DNA from: Pseudomonas bananamidigenes
Lineage (GTDB): Bacteria; Pseudomonadota; Gammaproteobacteria; Pseudomonadales; Pseudomonadaceae
DNA: 64,000 bases
Assembly: GCF_001679645.1 (NCBI RefSeq)
Contig: NZ_LRUN01000047.1
Location: 24,129-88,128 of the forward strand
Reading direction: 5' to 3'
A program made the position numbers and the translations under genes. Shown one piece after another: positions 24,363 to 32,659 of this stretch. Every line of letters starts with the position of its first letter. Position 1 is the first letter of the stretch. Under the pieces are notes generated by a model. The model ran no database searches and was not told where the DNA came from. It was given only the letters and a program-made list of their open reading frames with translations.

Positions 24363-25931
24363 TCAGTCCTCGAAGCGGATCGGGCATTTCTCCGGCCCTT
24401 CGAGTTTGCGCAACTCTTCCACCACCTGCGGTCGCGCCTGACGCAAGGTCAGGCTGCGATCCTGGCGCAGCAGGCGCCGGGCTTCCTGATGGAGCATTTC
24501 CACGCCGGAATAGTCGATGAAGTTGATCTGCTGCGCCTCGATCACCACCCGCGTGCCGTGCATCCGTTGCAGGCGCACTTGCAGGTAGTGGCTGGCGCCG
24601 AAAAAGATCGATCCGCCGACCCGCAACACATCGTCATCGCCATCGCGCCAATGTTGCACTCTCGGCTGCGAAGTGCGCTTGAGGTAGAAAAACAGCGAAG
24701 CCAGCACGCCGGCGTAAATGGCCGTCTGCAATTCCAGCAGCAACGTGGCGACGCAGGTCAGGCCCATCACTACAAACTCGGCCCGACTGACCCGCAACAG
24801 CGCACGAATGCCGCGATGATCCACCAGCCCCCAGGCGATCAACAGAATGCTGCCGGCCATGGCCGGGATCGGAATGTGCGCGATCAGCCCTGCACCGAAA
24901 ATCGCGAACAGCGCCACCCACAATGCCGAAAACACCCCGGCCAGCGGTGAACAGGCGCCGGCCTCATAGCTCAGTCCGGAACGGGTGAACGAACCGGCGG
25001 ACAACGAGCCCGAAAAGAACGCCCCGACGATATTGGAAAGCCCCTGGGCGCGGACTTCCTGATTGGCATCGAGCAATTGTTGCGAGCGTGCGGCAATCGA
25101 GCGGGCAATCGACAGGCTGGTGACCAGCCCGAGCATGCCCACCGCCACGGCGCTGGGCAGCAGCCTTAAAACCAGATCCATATCCAGCGGCAATCCGCTG
25201 AACGGCGGCAGGCGCCCGATAAAGGCACTGACCAGATGAACATGGCCGAACATCGTCGGCCACAGCCACACCGTCAGACTGCCGAGGACCAGCGTTATCA
25301 ACAACGTCGGCCAGCGTGGCAGCAGTTGCTTGAGCAATACGCCCACCACCACCGTAGCGGCGCCAAGGACAAGCGAAGGTTTATCCACAGCCCCGAGATG
25401 TCGCAGCAGATCCAGCAGGCTGGCCAGTGCCGTCGCCCTGGCCGGCAGATCCAGCCCGAGCAAATTCGGCAATTGCCCGATGGCAATCACCACCGCCGCA
25501 CCCAGGGTGAAACCCAGTACCACTGAGTGCGAGACGAAATTCACCAGCGCGCCGAAGCGCAACAGCCCCAGCAGCCACTGGAAAATCCCCGCGAGAAATG
25601 TCAGCAGCAGGATCAGGGTGATGTAGTCCTGCGACGTCGGCACGGCGAGCGGACTGACGCTGGCGAACAGCACGATCGAAATCGCCGCCGTCGGCCCGCA
25701 GATCAGATGCCAGGACGAGCCCCAAAGACAGGCGATCAGCACCGGAATGATCGCCGCATAGAGGCCGTACTCGGGGGGTAGACCGGCGATCAGGGCGTAC
25801 GCAATCGACTGCGGCAGCGCGAGAATCGCACCGCTGAGGCCTACGATCAGGTCCCGTCCGACGCTGGCGCGGGTCTGCCGGGGCAGCCAGGCCAGGAAAG
25901 GGAACAGTGAGCGGCGGCTGGGGAAGGCCAT
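24363..25931 (-). CDS. SulP-family inorganic anion transporter
   Basis: A 522-residue membrane transporter with about 11-14 hydrophobic segments between residues 25 and 410, starting with GLSGAILALPQSIAYALIAGLPPEYGLYAA, the SulP signature. A cytoplasmic STAS domain follows at the C-terminus (about 420-515; VVIEAQQINFIDYSGVEML). SulP proteins move sulfate, bicarbonate or other anions with H+ or Na+. The choline-sulfatase gene nearby suggests sulfate, but this is inference. It reads leftward, between two REP pairs. A DnaA box lies within it. Confidence 0.9.
   Translation of the reverse strand: MAFPSRRSLFPFLAWLPRQTRASVGRDLIVGLSGAILALPQSIAYALIAGLPPEYGLYAAIIPVLIACLWGSSWHLICGPTAAISIVLFASVSPLAVPTSQDYITLILLLTFLAGIFQWLLGLLRFGALVNFVSHSVVLGFTLGAAVVIAIGQLPNLLGLDLPARATALASLLDLLRHLGAVDKPSLVLGAATVVVGVLLKQLLPRWPTLLITLVLGSLTVWLWPTMFGHVHLVSAFIGRLPPFSGLPLDMDLVLRLLPSAVAVGMLGLVTSLSIARSIAARSQQLLDANQEVRAQGLSNIVGAFFSGSLSAGSFTRSGLSYEAGACSPLAGVFSALWVALFAIFGAGLIAHIPIPAMAGSILLIAWGLVDHRGIRALLRVSRAEFVVMGLTCVATLLLELQTAIYAGVLASLFFYLKRTSQPRVQHWRDGDDDVLRVGGSIFFGASHYLQVRLQRMHGTRVVIEAQQINFIDYSGVEMLHQEARRLLRQDRSLTLRQARPQVVEELRKLEGPEKCPIRFED
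25381..25389 (+). promoter_or_regulatory. DnaA box
   Basis: Perfect TTATCCACA within the SulP transporter gene. Confidence 0.45.
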
Positions 25932-25982
25932 GGATCCTCTCGGGTGAAATTTTGCGCAAGCGTAACAGTACAGGGCTGATCA

Positions 25983-26116
25983 TTGTGGCGAGGGAGCTTG
26001 CTCCCGCTGGAGTGCACAGCACTCCCGATCCCGCAGACTCGGCCAATGAGAAATACATCGTTGTCTGTTTTTTGGACTGTTACGCAGCCCAGCGGGAGCA
26101 AGCTCCCTCGCCACAA
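25983..26116. repeat. REP pair, GCGAGGGAGCTTGCTCCC type
   Basis: Arms TTGTGGCGAGGGAGCTTGCT (from 25983) and its complement (to 26116) are inverted around about 75 bases. This is a different sequence type from the element at 24263. It fills the gap between choX and the SulP gene. Confidence 0.82.
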
Positions 26117-26131
26117 AGCGGAGGTAATGAT

Positions 26132-27049
26132 TTACAGCCGGGCTTTTACGGCCGGCAACGCATCCTTCCCGTCCACCGTCTTCACGCCGTCGAGCCACTT
26201 GTCCAACACCCCCGGATTCGCCTTGATCCAGGCCTTCACCGCATCGGCATTGCTGACCTTCTTGTTCACCACGTCGGCCATGATGCTGTTCTCCATCTCC
26301 TGCGTGAACGAAAGATTGGTCAGCAATTTGCCCACATTCGGGCAGGCCTGTGCGTAGCCCTTGCGAGTCAGGGTGTAGACACTGCCGGTGTCGCCGAAGT
26401 ATTTCTCGCCACCCTTGAGGTAATGCATTTTCAGCTGCACGTTCATCGGGTGCGGGGTCCAGCCGAGGAAGGTGACGAATTTCTGTTTCTTCACCGCCCG
26501 CGAGACTTCGGCCAGCATTGCCTGTTCGCTGGACTCGATCAGCTTCCACTGACCCATGTCGAAATCGTTTTTCCTGATGATCTCCTGCAGCGAGATGTTC
26601 GCCGGAGCGCCGGAGCCGATGCCGTAGATCTTGCGGTCGAACTTGTCGGCGAACTTGTTCAGGTCGGCAAAGTCATGCACACCGGCATCCCACACGTAGT
26701 CCGGCACGGCCAGGGTGAATTCGGTGCCGTCGAGGTTCTTCGCCAGTTGCGTGACATCGCCGGTGGCCACGAACTTGTCGTAGAAGCCCTGCTGCGCCGG
26801 CATCCAGTTGCCCAGGAAGACGTCGACCTGGCCGTCCTTCAAGCCGCCAAACGTGATGGGCACCGCGAGCGTATCGACCTTGGCCTTGTAGCCCATGCCG
26901 TCGAGCAGAAAGCCCGCGATGGCGTTGGTCGCGGCAATGTCGCTCCAGCCGGGATCGGCCATTTTCACCGTGTCGCAGCTCTCGGCGAACGCGCTGGCGC
27001 TGCCCAGTGCCAGCACACTGACCGTCACAACTGTGGATAACTTGACCAT
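26132..27049 (-). CDS. choX: Choline ABC transporter substrate-binding protein
   Basis: A 305-residue periplasmic protein. The signal peptide covers about 1-22 (MVKLSTVVTVSVLALGSASA, cut near AFA|ESC). The mature part has the OpuAC-type fold for quaternary amines, with conserved stretches DPGWSDIAATNAIAG, VDVFLGNWMPAQQ and KFVTFLGWTPHPMN, whose aromatic residues form the cation box for choline. ATG 27049 follows a GAGGGG ribosome site. It lies 16 bases after betC on the same strand, so it likely binds choline, possibly from choline sulfate. No permease or ATPase is next to it; they must be elsewhere. Confidence 0.92.
   Translation of the reverse strand: MVKLSTVVTVSVLALGSASAFAESCDTVKMADPGWSDIAATNAIAGFLLDGMGYKAKVDTLAVPITFGGLKDGQVDVFLGNWMPAQQGFYDKFVATGDVTQLAKNLDGTEFTLAVPDYVWDAGVHDFADLNKFADKFDRKIYGIGSGAPANISLQEIIRKNDFDMGQWKLIESSEQAMLAEVSRAVKKQKFVTFLGWTPHPMNVQLKMHYLKGGEKYFGDTGSVYTLTRKGYAQACPNVGKLLTNLSFTQEMENSIMADVVNKKVSNADAVKAWIKANPGVLDKWLDGVKTVDGKDALPAVKARL
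27032..27040 (-). promoter_or_regulatory. DnaA box
   Basis: Perfect TTATCCACA on the minus strand at the 5' end of choX. Confidence 0.45.
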
Positions 27050-27065
27050 GGACTTCCCCTCGACT

Positions 27066-28580
27066 TTATTGGTTTTGGCAGGGTTGTGGATAACGGGCCT
27101 TGCGCTCCAGGTCATCGAGGTCGATGTGGTTGCGCATGTACTGCTGACTGGCGTCCACCAGCGGCTGGTGGTCCCAGCTCTTCAGTTTGCCGATCGTCAG
27201 CGCCTCGGCAACAAAACGCCGACGCCGCTGGCTTTCGAGCACTTCGCGATGAATGGCCGGAATGTTCCATCTGGCCCGTGCTTCGGCGAGAAAATCGTCG
27301 AACAGTTGGCGATGTTGCGGTGACTGGCTGAGTTCCTCCTCTTCGCGTGGATCGTTATCCACATCGAAAAGCAGACAAGGGTCGGTTTCGCTGTAGATAA
27401 ATTTGAAAGCGCCCCGCCGGATCATCATCAGTGGGCTGACGGTGCCTTCGGCCATGTATTCGCCGAACACTTCATCGTGACCGCCCTGCCCTCGCAGATG
27501 CGGCACCAGGGAGCGGCCATCCAGCGGCAGATCCGGCTCCAGGCTGCCACCTGCCAGTTCCACGAAGGTCGGTAACAGATCGGCGGTGGACACTGCAGCG
27601 CCCACACGGCCTGCATTGAACTGACCGGGCGCACTGATCAACAGGGGCACCCGCGCGGCCATTTCGAACCAATGCATTTTGTACCAGAGGCCTTTCTCGC
27701 CAAGCATGTCGCCGTGGTCGCCGGAGAAGACGATGATGGTGTCGTCCGTCAGCCCACAATCGTCGAGGGTTTGCAGGAGTTTGCCGACGTTGGCGTCGAT
27801 ATAACTGCAGGCGCCGAAATAAGCCCGGCGCGCATCGCGAATCTTGTCCACAGGCAACGGCTTGTCCCACAGGTCGTAGACCTTGAGCAAACGTTGCGAG
27901 TGCGGATCGAGTGAATGCTGATCCGGTGTGGTCGGAAGCGGGATATCCGCTTCGTCGTACAAATCCCAGAATGCCTTGGGAATCGTGTACGGATCGTGTG
28001 GGTGCGTCATTGAAACGGTCAGGCAGAACGGCTGGTCGCCGTCCTCGCGGATGTGGTCGAACAGGTATTGCTGCGCTTTGAACACCACCTCTTCGTCGAA
28101 ATCGAGCTGATTGGTGCGCACACATGGTCCGGCCTGCAGCACCGAGGACATGTTGTGGTACCAGCTCGGTCGTACATCCGGCTCGTCCCAGTTCACCGCC
28201 CAGCCGTAGTCGGCCGGGTAGATGTCGCTGGTCAGGCGCTCCTCGTAACCGTGCAGTTGATCGGGGCCGCAGAAGTGCATCTTGCCCGACAGCGCGGTGC
28301 GATAACCGAGGCGACGCAGGTAATGGGCATAGGTGGGAATGTCGGCGGGAAAATCGGCGGCGTTGTCGTAGGCGCCGATCTTGCTTGGCAATTGACCGCT
28401 GACCAGCGTGAAACGCGAGGGCGCGCACAACGGACTGTTGCAATACGCGGCGTCGAACACCACGCCTTGTTCGGAGAGACGACTCAGGTTCGGCAGTTTG
28501 ATCGGCGACGGGCCGTAGAAAGGCAACATTGGCGCGGCCATTTGATCGGCCATGATGAAGAGAATGTTCTTGCGCTTCAT
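27066..28580 (-). CDS. betC: Choline-sulfatase
   Basis: A 504-residue type I sulfatase that hydrolyses choline-O-sulfate to choline and sulfate, feeding glycine betaine synthesis. The sulfatase signature C-A-P-S-R begins at C52, the cysteine that must be converted to formylglycine. Metal ligands lie in NILFIMADQM and VFSGDHGDMLGEKGLWYK. I chose ATG 28580 (MKRKNILFIM); the upstream ATG 28598 lacks a ribosome site. betC and choX are contiguous, and a LysR gene is divergent. No formylglycine-generating enzyme is seen in this window. Confidence 0.94.
   Translation of the reverse strand: MKRKNILFIMADQMAAPMLPFYGPSPIKLPNLSRLSEQGVVFDAAYCNSPLCAPSRFTLVSGQLPSKIGAYDNAADFPADIPTYAHYLRRLGYRTALSGKMHFCGPDQLHGYEERLTSDIYPADYGWAVNWDEPDVRPSWYHNMSSVLQAGPCVRTNQLDFDEEVVFKAQQYLFDHIREDGDQPFCLTVSMTHPHDPYTIPKAFWDLYDEADIPLPTTPDQHSLDPHSQRLLKVYDLWDKPLPVDKIRDARRAYFGACSYIDANVGKLLQTLDDCGLTDDTIIVFSGDHGDMLGEKGLWYKMHWFEMAARVPLLISAPGQFNAGRVGAAVSTADLLPTFVELAGGSLEPDLPLDGRSLVPHLRGQGGHDEVFGEYMAEGTVSPLMMIRRGAFKFIYSETDPCLLFDVDNDPREEEELSQSPQHRQLFDDFLAEARARWNIPAIHREVLESQRRRRFVAEALTIGKLKSWDHQPLVDASQQYMRNHIDLDDLERKARYPQPCQNQ
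27085..27093 (-). promoter_or_regulatory. DnaA box
   Basis: Perfect TTATCCACA on the minus strand at the 3' end of betC, 44 bases from the box in choX. Confidence 0.45.
27355..27363 (+). promoter_or_regulatory. DnaA box
   Basis: Perfect TTATCCACA within betC; third box within about 330 bases. Confidence 0.45.
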
Positions 28581-28681
28581 GTGATCGCGGCATTCCATAG
28601 TGAATATTTATGCGATATTGCTGTGATCGAGCATGGATTCCACTCAATCTCTGGTAAAGCCCGTGCCGGACAATGACTAGG

Positions 28682-28696
28682 ATAAGCACAGCTTAT
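28682..28696. promoter_or_regulatory. LysR-type operator overlapping the regulator start
   Basis: ATAAGC-ACA-GCTTAT is a perfect six-base inverted repeat with the T-N11-A spacing of LysR sites (T28683, A28695). It runs into the ATG of the LysR gene at 28695, which fits self-repression and control of betC-choX. Confidence 0.6.
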
Positions 28697-29645
28697 GTAT
28701 GAAGCCCTCGGTGACCTGTCCCTCGACCTGCTGCGCGCTTTCGAGGCGGCGGCCCGTCATCGCAGTTTTACCGCCGCCGCTGTGGAGCTTGGTACCACTC
28801 AGCCGGCCATCAGCCAGCAGATCAAACGGTTGGAGGAACAGCTCGGGACGCGGCTGTTCGACCGGATTTATCGAGGCATCGAACTGACCGAGCCTGGTTC
28901 AATCCTTTTCGAGCAAGTTACCCTCGGTTTACAGAATATCGACGCAGGATTGGGTGCGATCAGCGCACAGCAACAGCATGAAGTGTTGCAGGTCGCCACC
29001 GACTTCGCCTTCGCCGCCTACTGGTTGATGCCCCGTCTGCATCGTTTTCACGCAGCCAATCCGCAGGTCGATGTCAGCCTGGTCACCAGCGAGCGCAATC
29101 ACAACATGCTCCGGCCGGACATCGACGTTGCCGTGCTGTTCGGCGACGGTCGCTTCAAACAGGGCGAAAGTCACTGGCTGTTCAGCGAAGAAGTGTTTCC
29201 GGTGTGCAGCCCGCAATTGCTCAAGGATCGCGTTCTGCCCTTGCCGCCCCAAGGGCTGCTGGAGTTCCCGCTGCTGCACTTGCGTGGCGAAAACAGCAGT
29301 AACTGGTTCGACTGGAGCGGCTTGTTTCGCGCACTGGAAATCCACACGCCGCCCGCGCCGGGCCAACTGCGTTTCGACAACTACACGTTGCTGATTCAAG
29401 CGGCGATTGGCGGTCAGGGCGTGGCGATTGGCTGGCGGCACCTTGTGGATAACTTGCTGGCGCAGGGCTTGTTGTGCCGGCCAATTGCCGAGACCACCCT
29501 CTCCCGCCTCGGCTATTACGTGGTACTACCCCAGCGCAAACGCCGGGGGGCGTTGATTCAGCGGTATGTCGATTGGCTGATGGCCGAACAGGCCAGCAGC
29601 GCGCAGTCGCTGACGGGCATGGCGTTGCCTTCGATCGCTGTGTGA
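28695..29645 (+). CDS. LysR-type regulator of choline-sulfate use
   Basis: A 316-residue LysR regulator. The N-terminal winged helix (about 8-66) reads LRAFEAAARHRSFTAAAVELGTTQPAISQQIKRLEEQLG. The remaining effector domain is periplasmic-binding-like. It is divergent from betC-choX with 114 bases between the genes, so choline sulfate or choline metabolism is the likely signal. A T-N11-A palindrome overlaps its start codon. A DnaA box lies near the 3' end. The gene is of the type annotated as choline-sulfate utilisation regulator in pseudomonads; the ligand is inferred. Confidence 0.9.
   Translation: MYEALGDLSLDLLRAFEAAARHRSFTAAAVELGTTQPAISQQIKRLEEQLGTRLFDRIYRGIELTEPGSILFEQVTLGLQNIDAGLGAISAQQQHEVLQVATDFAFAAYWLMPRLHRFHAANPQVDVSLVTSERNHNMLRPDIDVAVLFGDGRFKQGESHWLFSEEVFPVCSPQLLKDRVLPLPPQGLLEFPLLHLRGENSSNWFDWSGLFRALEIHTPPAPGQLRFDNYTLLIQAAIGGQGVAIGWRHLVDNLLAQGLLCRPIAETTLSRLGYYVVLPQRKRRGALIQRYVDWLMAEQASSAQSLTGMALPSIAV
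29444..29452 (-). promoter_or_regulatory. DnaA box (last in the window)
   Basis: Perfect TTATCCACA on the minus strand within the LysR gene; none found beyond this point. Confidence 0.45.
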
Positions 29646-30311
29646 TCAAGGCTTCGATGCGGCAACAAAACTCACATGTTCGCCTGTATGCAGGTTCAGA
29701 CGCAGTTCATCGGCAATTCCGACCGCCACCCGGTGCAGACGCTCCAACGGTTCGGCCAGGCCCGGCTCCAGCGTTGCGCCGACCTGGCTGAAATGCTCGA
29801 TGGTCAGCCCCGCCACTCCACGGGGCGCATCGACCAACGTCCAGCGCAGTGAGCTGCCTTGCAGGGCCTCGCGGATTTCCCCGGCGGCGTGGCGTTGCAA
29901 GCGATCATCCGGACCCGGTTCGTCCAGCAGCGCGAAATCCCCCACGACAAACAACCGGGATACGCTCGCCGCTTGCAAACCATCGATCAGCGCATCCACC
30001 GCCAGCACCTGCTCCACCGGCCCGAGCACCACGGACTTTTCCACATGATCGCTGCTGAACGGCAGGCCCGGCGCATCCAACAGGCAGATCACCGCCGAGC
30101 TGCCGGCCACGCTCTGGTTGACCCGTTCGGCATCGAACAGATCACCGCCCTTGGTGCGCAGGCCCGGGCGTGGCGCGAGGGCGGTCAGGTCGTCGAGGAT
30201 GGCGATGACTTCGTGCTGACGGCGCAGCAGTTCAGCCATCAACGCACTGCCCAGGCTACTCATGGCACCATAGAGCACCACCTTCACCACCGGGGTTTCG
30301 GCATTTTTCAT
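29646..30311 (-). CDS. NAD(P)-binding Rossmann-fold protein (NmrA/SDR-like)
   Basis: A 221-residue cytoplasmic protein. The N-terminus VKVVLYGAMSSLGSALMAELLRR resembles the nucleotide loop of atypical short-chain dehydrogenases, although the glycines read GxxxxxG only loosely. VSRLFVVGDFALLDEPG occupies the place of the second core strand. No catalytic Tyr-x3-Lys is apparent, so it is more likely a redox-sensing or epimerase-like protein than a classical dehydrogenase. ATG 30311 follows AAAGGGA. It is convergent with the LysR gene with no gap. Its function is unknown. Confidence 0.75.
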   Translation of the reverse strand: MKNAETPVVKVVLYGAMSSLGSALMAELLRRQHEVIAILDDLTALAPRPGLRTKGGDLFDAERVNQSVAGSSAVICLLDAPGLPFSSDHVEKSVVLGPVEQVLAVDALIDGLQAASVSRLFVVGDFALLDEPGPDDRLQRHAAGEIREALQGSSLRWTLVDAPRGVAGLTIEHFSQVGATLEPGLAEPLERLHRVAVGIADELRLNLHTGEHVSFVAASKP

Positions 30312-30395
30312 GGCTGAGGTCCCTTTTGATTTCCATTGTATGGCGTGTGACATATTGCCAACGCCAAGGGTTCGAACCGATTCAGAGGGTTTGCG

Positions 30396-30722
30396 ATGCA
30401 GACGATCAAGGGTTACCACGCCCACGTTTATTACGACGCCGGCACCATCGAACAGGCGCGGACGCTGTGTGAGCAGGCGGCAGCGTTGTTTCCATTGAAG
30501 ATGGGCCGCATGCATGAACGCCCGGTGGGCCCGCATCCGGACTGGAGTTGCCAGCTGGCCTTCGGTCCGGAGCTGATTGGCGATGTGCTGCCGTGGCTGG
30601 CACTCCATCGCAAGGGACTGGTGGTGTTTCTGCACCCGGACACCGGCGATGACTTGCTCGATCACACCGAGCACGCAATCTGGATGGGTGCGATGCGACC
30701 GCTGGACCTGTCTGTTTTTTGA
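30396..30722 (+). CDS. DOPA 4,5-dioxygenase family protein
   Basis: A 108-residue protein of the small DOPA-dioxygenase-like family, which opens catechol-type rings in plants and fungi; bacterial members have uncertain substrates. The family histidines appear in GYHAHVYYD, VGPHPDWSC and LHPDTGDDLLDHTEHAIW. There is no signal peptide. It ends at the base before the convergent GFA-family gene stops, so the two genes abut. It is a stand-alone gene here. Confidence 0.85.
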   Translation: MQTIKGYHAHVYYDAGTIEQARTLCEQAAALFPLKMGRMHERPVGPHPDWSCQLAFGPELIGDVLPWLALHRKGLVVFLHPDTGDDLLDHTEHAIWMGAMRPLDLSVF

Positions 30723-31124
30723 TCAGATGGTTTCTTCGGGCTCGCCGGGCAAATGCTCGTCCAGGTGCAGCCACGGCAATTGGCTGTCGATCCAGATATG
30801 CCGCTCGGCGGCGGCTTGTTCCGGGTGATCGAGCGTGGCGATGGTCAGATCGATGCTCTCGGGGCTGAGCGATGTCACCAGCGCCAGTTGTGCACCGCAG
30901 TTCGGGCAGAAGAACCGTGCGCAACTGGCTGACGAGTCATAGCGTGAAGGTGTTCCGGTCAGCCATTGGAAATTCGCCGCTGGCAGCGTGATCCAGGTGG
31001 TGACGATGCCGCCACTGACCTTTCGACAAATCGAACAATGACAGTGGGCAATGTCGCGCAACGCTCCGCTGAACTGATAGCGGATATGTCCGCAATGGCA
31101 GCCGCCTGTGTGCAAAAGGCTCAT
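30723..31124 (-). CDS. GFA/CENP-V family zinc-binding protein
   Basis: A 133-residue protein of the GFA family (glutathione-dependent formaldehyde-activating-like). The cysteine pattern is complete: GGCHCGHIRYQF near the N-terminus, HCSICRK in the middle and FFCPNCGAQL at about residue 70-80, together binding two zinc ions. The substrate is unknown; most bacterial members are uncharacterised. Its start is 18 bases after the stop of the nuclease-like gene at 31143, so it could be transcribed from the upstream ATPase cassette. Confidence 0.88.
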   Translation of the reverse strand: MSLLHTGGCHCGHIRYQFSGALRDIAHCHCSICRKVSGGIVTTWITLPAANFQWLTGTPSRYDSSASCARFFCPNCGAQLALVTSLSPESIDLTIATLDHPEQAAAERHIWIDSQLPWLHLDEHLPGEPEETI

Positions 31125-31142
31125 GAGGACTTCACCTTCGCG

Positions 31143-31649
31143 TCAGGTGATCAGATTGAGTTCGCGGGCTTTCTCGTCGTTAATGACCACTACCGAGGCA
31201 GGGCTGAAGCCCATGGTTTTTATCAGCGTCCTCATTTCTCTGTTCAATGACTCCTGTAGTGGCGCAATCCATTCCTTTCGAAAATTGCGGATTACCAGAA
31301 CACACTTTACAGAACACTTTCCAAGATTCAGCTTCCTGAACTCCAGAGGTAGCAGATCCTCTGTGTCCTCGTGACGCTTGAGACAGGCGGCGAATGTCAG
31401 TTGTACCGAGTTCGTGAATTTCTGTCGGATTTCCTCAACGTAGATCGCATGCTCCTGTGGAGCACTCGATTTTGCCTCTATGAACCACGCCGCTTGAGTA
31501 TTGTCAGGTGCATTTCGCAATAAAACGAATTCAGAGACCTTCAACCCTTTTCCCAGTCTGGTGAAAAGCGGACTGGTCTCGATCGGGAAACACTTGTCCT
31601 GAGAGTAAGGTCCGAAATTCATTCCGGATTCCTGGATTGAAATACTCAT
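31143..31649 (-). CDS. Small protein with possible PD-(D/E)XK nuclease motif, partner of ATPase
   Basis: A 168-residue protein I do not recognise by name. Two predicted beta strands, SEFVLLRN and AAWFIEAKSS (residues 39-62), end in E58-A-K60, the shape of the E-x-K half of a PD-(D/E)XK nuclease site, with E40 or D49 as the candidate acidic partner. A helix with EEIRQKFTNSVQ follows, as in that fold. It is cytoplasmic and has no signal peptide. Its ATG overlaps the ATPase stop by four bases (ATGA), so the two are made together. The sequence looks more A/T-rich than its neighbours. The nuclease reading is inference. Confidence 0.7.
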   Translation of the reverse strand: MSISIQESGMNFGPYSQDKCFPIETSPLFTRLGKGLKVSEFVLLRNAPDNTQAAWFIEAKSSAPQEHAIYVEEIRQKFTNSVQLTFAACLKRHEDTEDLLPLEFRKLNLGKCSVKCVLVIRNFRKEWIAPLQESLNREMRTLIKTMGFSPASVVVINDEKARELNLIT

Positions 31650-32659
31650 CCCAACGCCAGCTCCACTTCTTCCTCGTAAAGTCGAATTGATTCATCAACG
31701 ATCGGGTTGGTCGGCATTCCTTTGAGCAAATCATCACCTACCCATTCGCCCTCAATGGATGACAGGACCGGTATGGATACTTTCTGTTTCTGGGCTGCCA
31801 GATACAAAGCTTTGATGACGAAGTACGAGTGACTGGCAATGAAAAACTGAATGCCACTTCCGGCAAGAGAAACAATGATTTCCACCAGTCTGGAAATGGC
31901 TACCGGGTGGAGAGCAGACTCCGGTTCGTCAATGAATACCATGGAGTCTTTCGTCAAGAAACGATTGCCCAGCAAAGTATCAAGAATTGCAATTTTCTTG
32001 ATGCCTTCAGCCGTTGATCCGATCTGGAACTTCTGATTGCCTTTCTTGAACTGCCATCGATTCGCACTGCTATCAAATTCGACTTTGCCGCCGAACATTT
32101 CTTCGAGGTTCTCGCGCGCTTTTGCGAAGTGCGCGTGATTTTTTCCTTTTGTAGGAACGAGACGCAGGGCTTTGGCCAAATCGTAGTAGGTGTCGTCAAA
32201 GCCGAAGTCTTTATCGATATCGCGGCTTTTCAGAATGATGTGTTGCAGTGAGAGCACTTCCTTGGGAGGAAGGAAAATGGAGTTGCTGCTCCGTGGTGGG
32301 ACATGGTTTTCGAGAGTAGCGATGTTCTTCGTCGTGTCCTTGCCGAAGCTGTAACGAAATTCACGCGCATCCACTTTGACTCTGCAGGACAGAGGGCCGT
32401 CTGCACTTTTTGTTACCAGATCGCCAATCTTGTCGGCCTGATATGTCCAATAAAGCTTGTCAGTCAGGATTTCTGCGGCCGAACGCTGGTCATTGCCGCG
32501 TTGGTACTCTTCAAGTGTCCTCATCGTGCAATAGAGCGCTTTGAGCAGAAAGGTCTTGCCAGCGCTGTTTGCACCAATGATCAGGTTCAGGTTCGAGAGA
32601 TTGCTCCAGCGAATGTTCTGTAACGGGCCGAAATTATCTAAATCAACGCTGTTGAGCAT
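31646..32659 (-). CDS. AAA/ABC-type ATPase of the OLD/RecF-like group
   Basis: A 337-residue ATPase. Walker A is GANSAGKT at 29-36, a signature-like stretch STAEGIKK lies near 215-222, Walker B is VFIDEPESALH at 241-251 and the switch histidine lies in ASHS at 276-279. Only about 150 residues separate the motifs, and there is no TOPRIM or HNH domain after them, so any nuclease must come from the partner. Such ATPases act in phage defence (OLD, Septu, PARIS, Gabija) but none of those partners is present. It starts after GAGGAG at 32669-32674. Function: probably a defence or DNA-damage cassette, not proven. Confidence 0.85.
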   Translation of the reverse strand: MLNSVDLDNFGPLQNIRWSNLSNLNLIIGANSAGKTFLLKALYCTMRTLEEYQRGNDQRSAAEILTDKLYWTYQADKIGDLVTKSADGPLSCRVKVDAREFRYSFGKDTTKNIATLENHVPPRSSNSIFLPPKEVLSLQHIILKSRDIDKDFGFDDTYYDLAKALRLVPTKGKNHAHFAKARENLEEMFGGKVEFDSSANRWQFKKGNQKFQIGSTAEGIKKIAILDTLLGNRFLTKDSMVFIDEPESALHPVAISRLVEIIVSLAGSGIQFFIASHSYFVIKALYLAAQKQKVSIPVLSSIEGEWVGDDLLKGMPTNPIVDESIRLYEEEVELALG

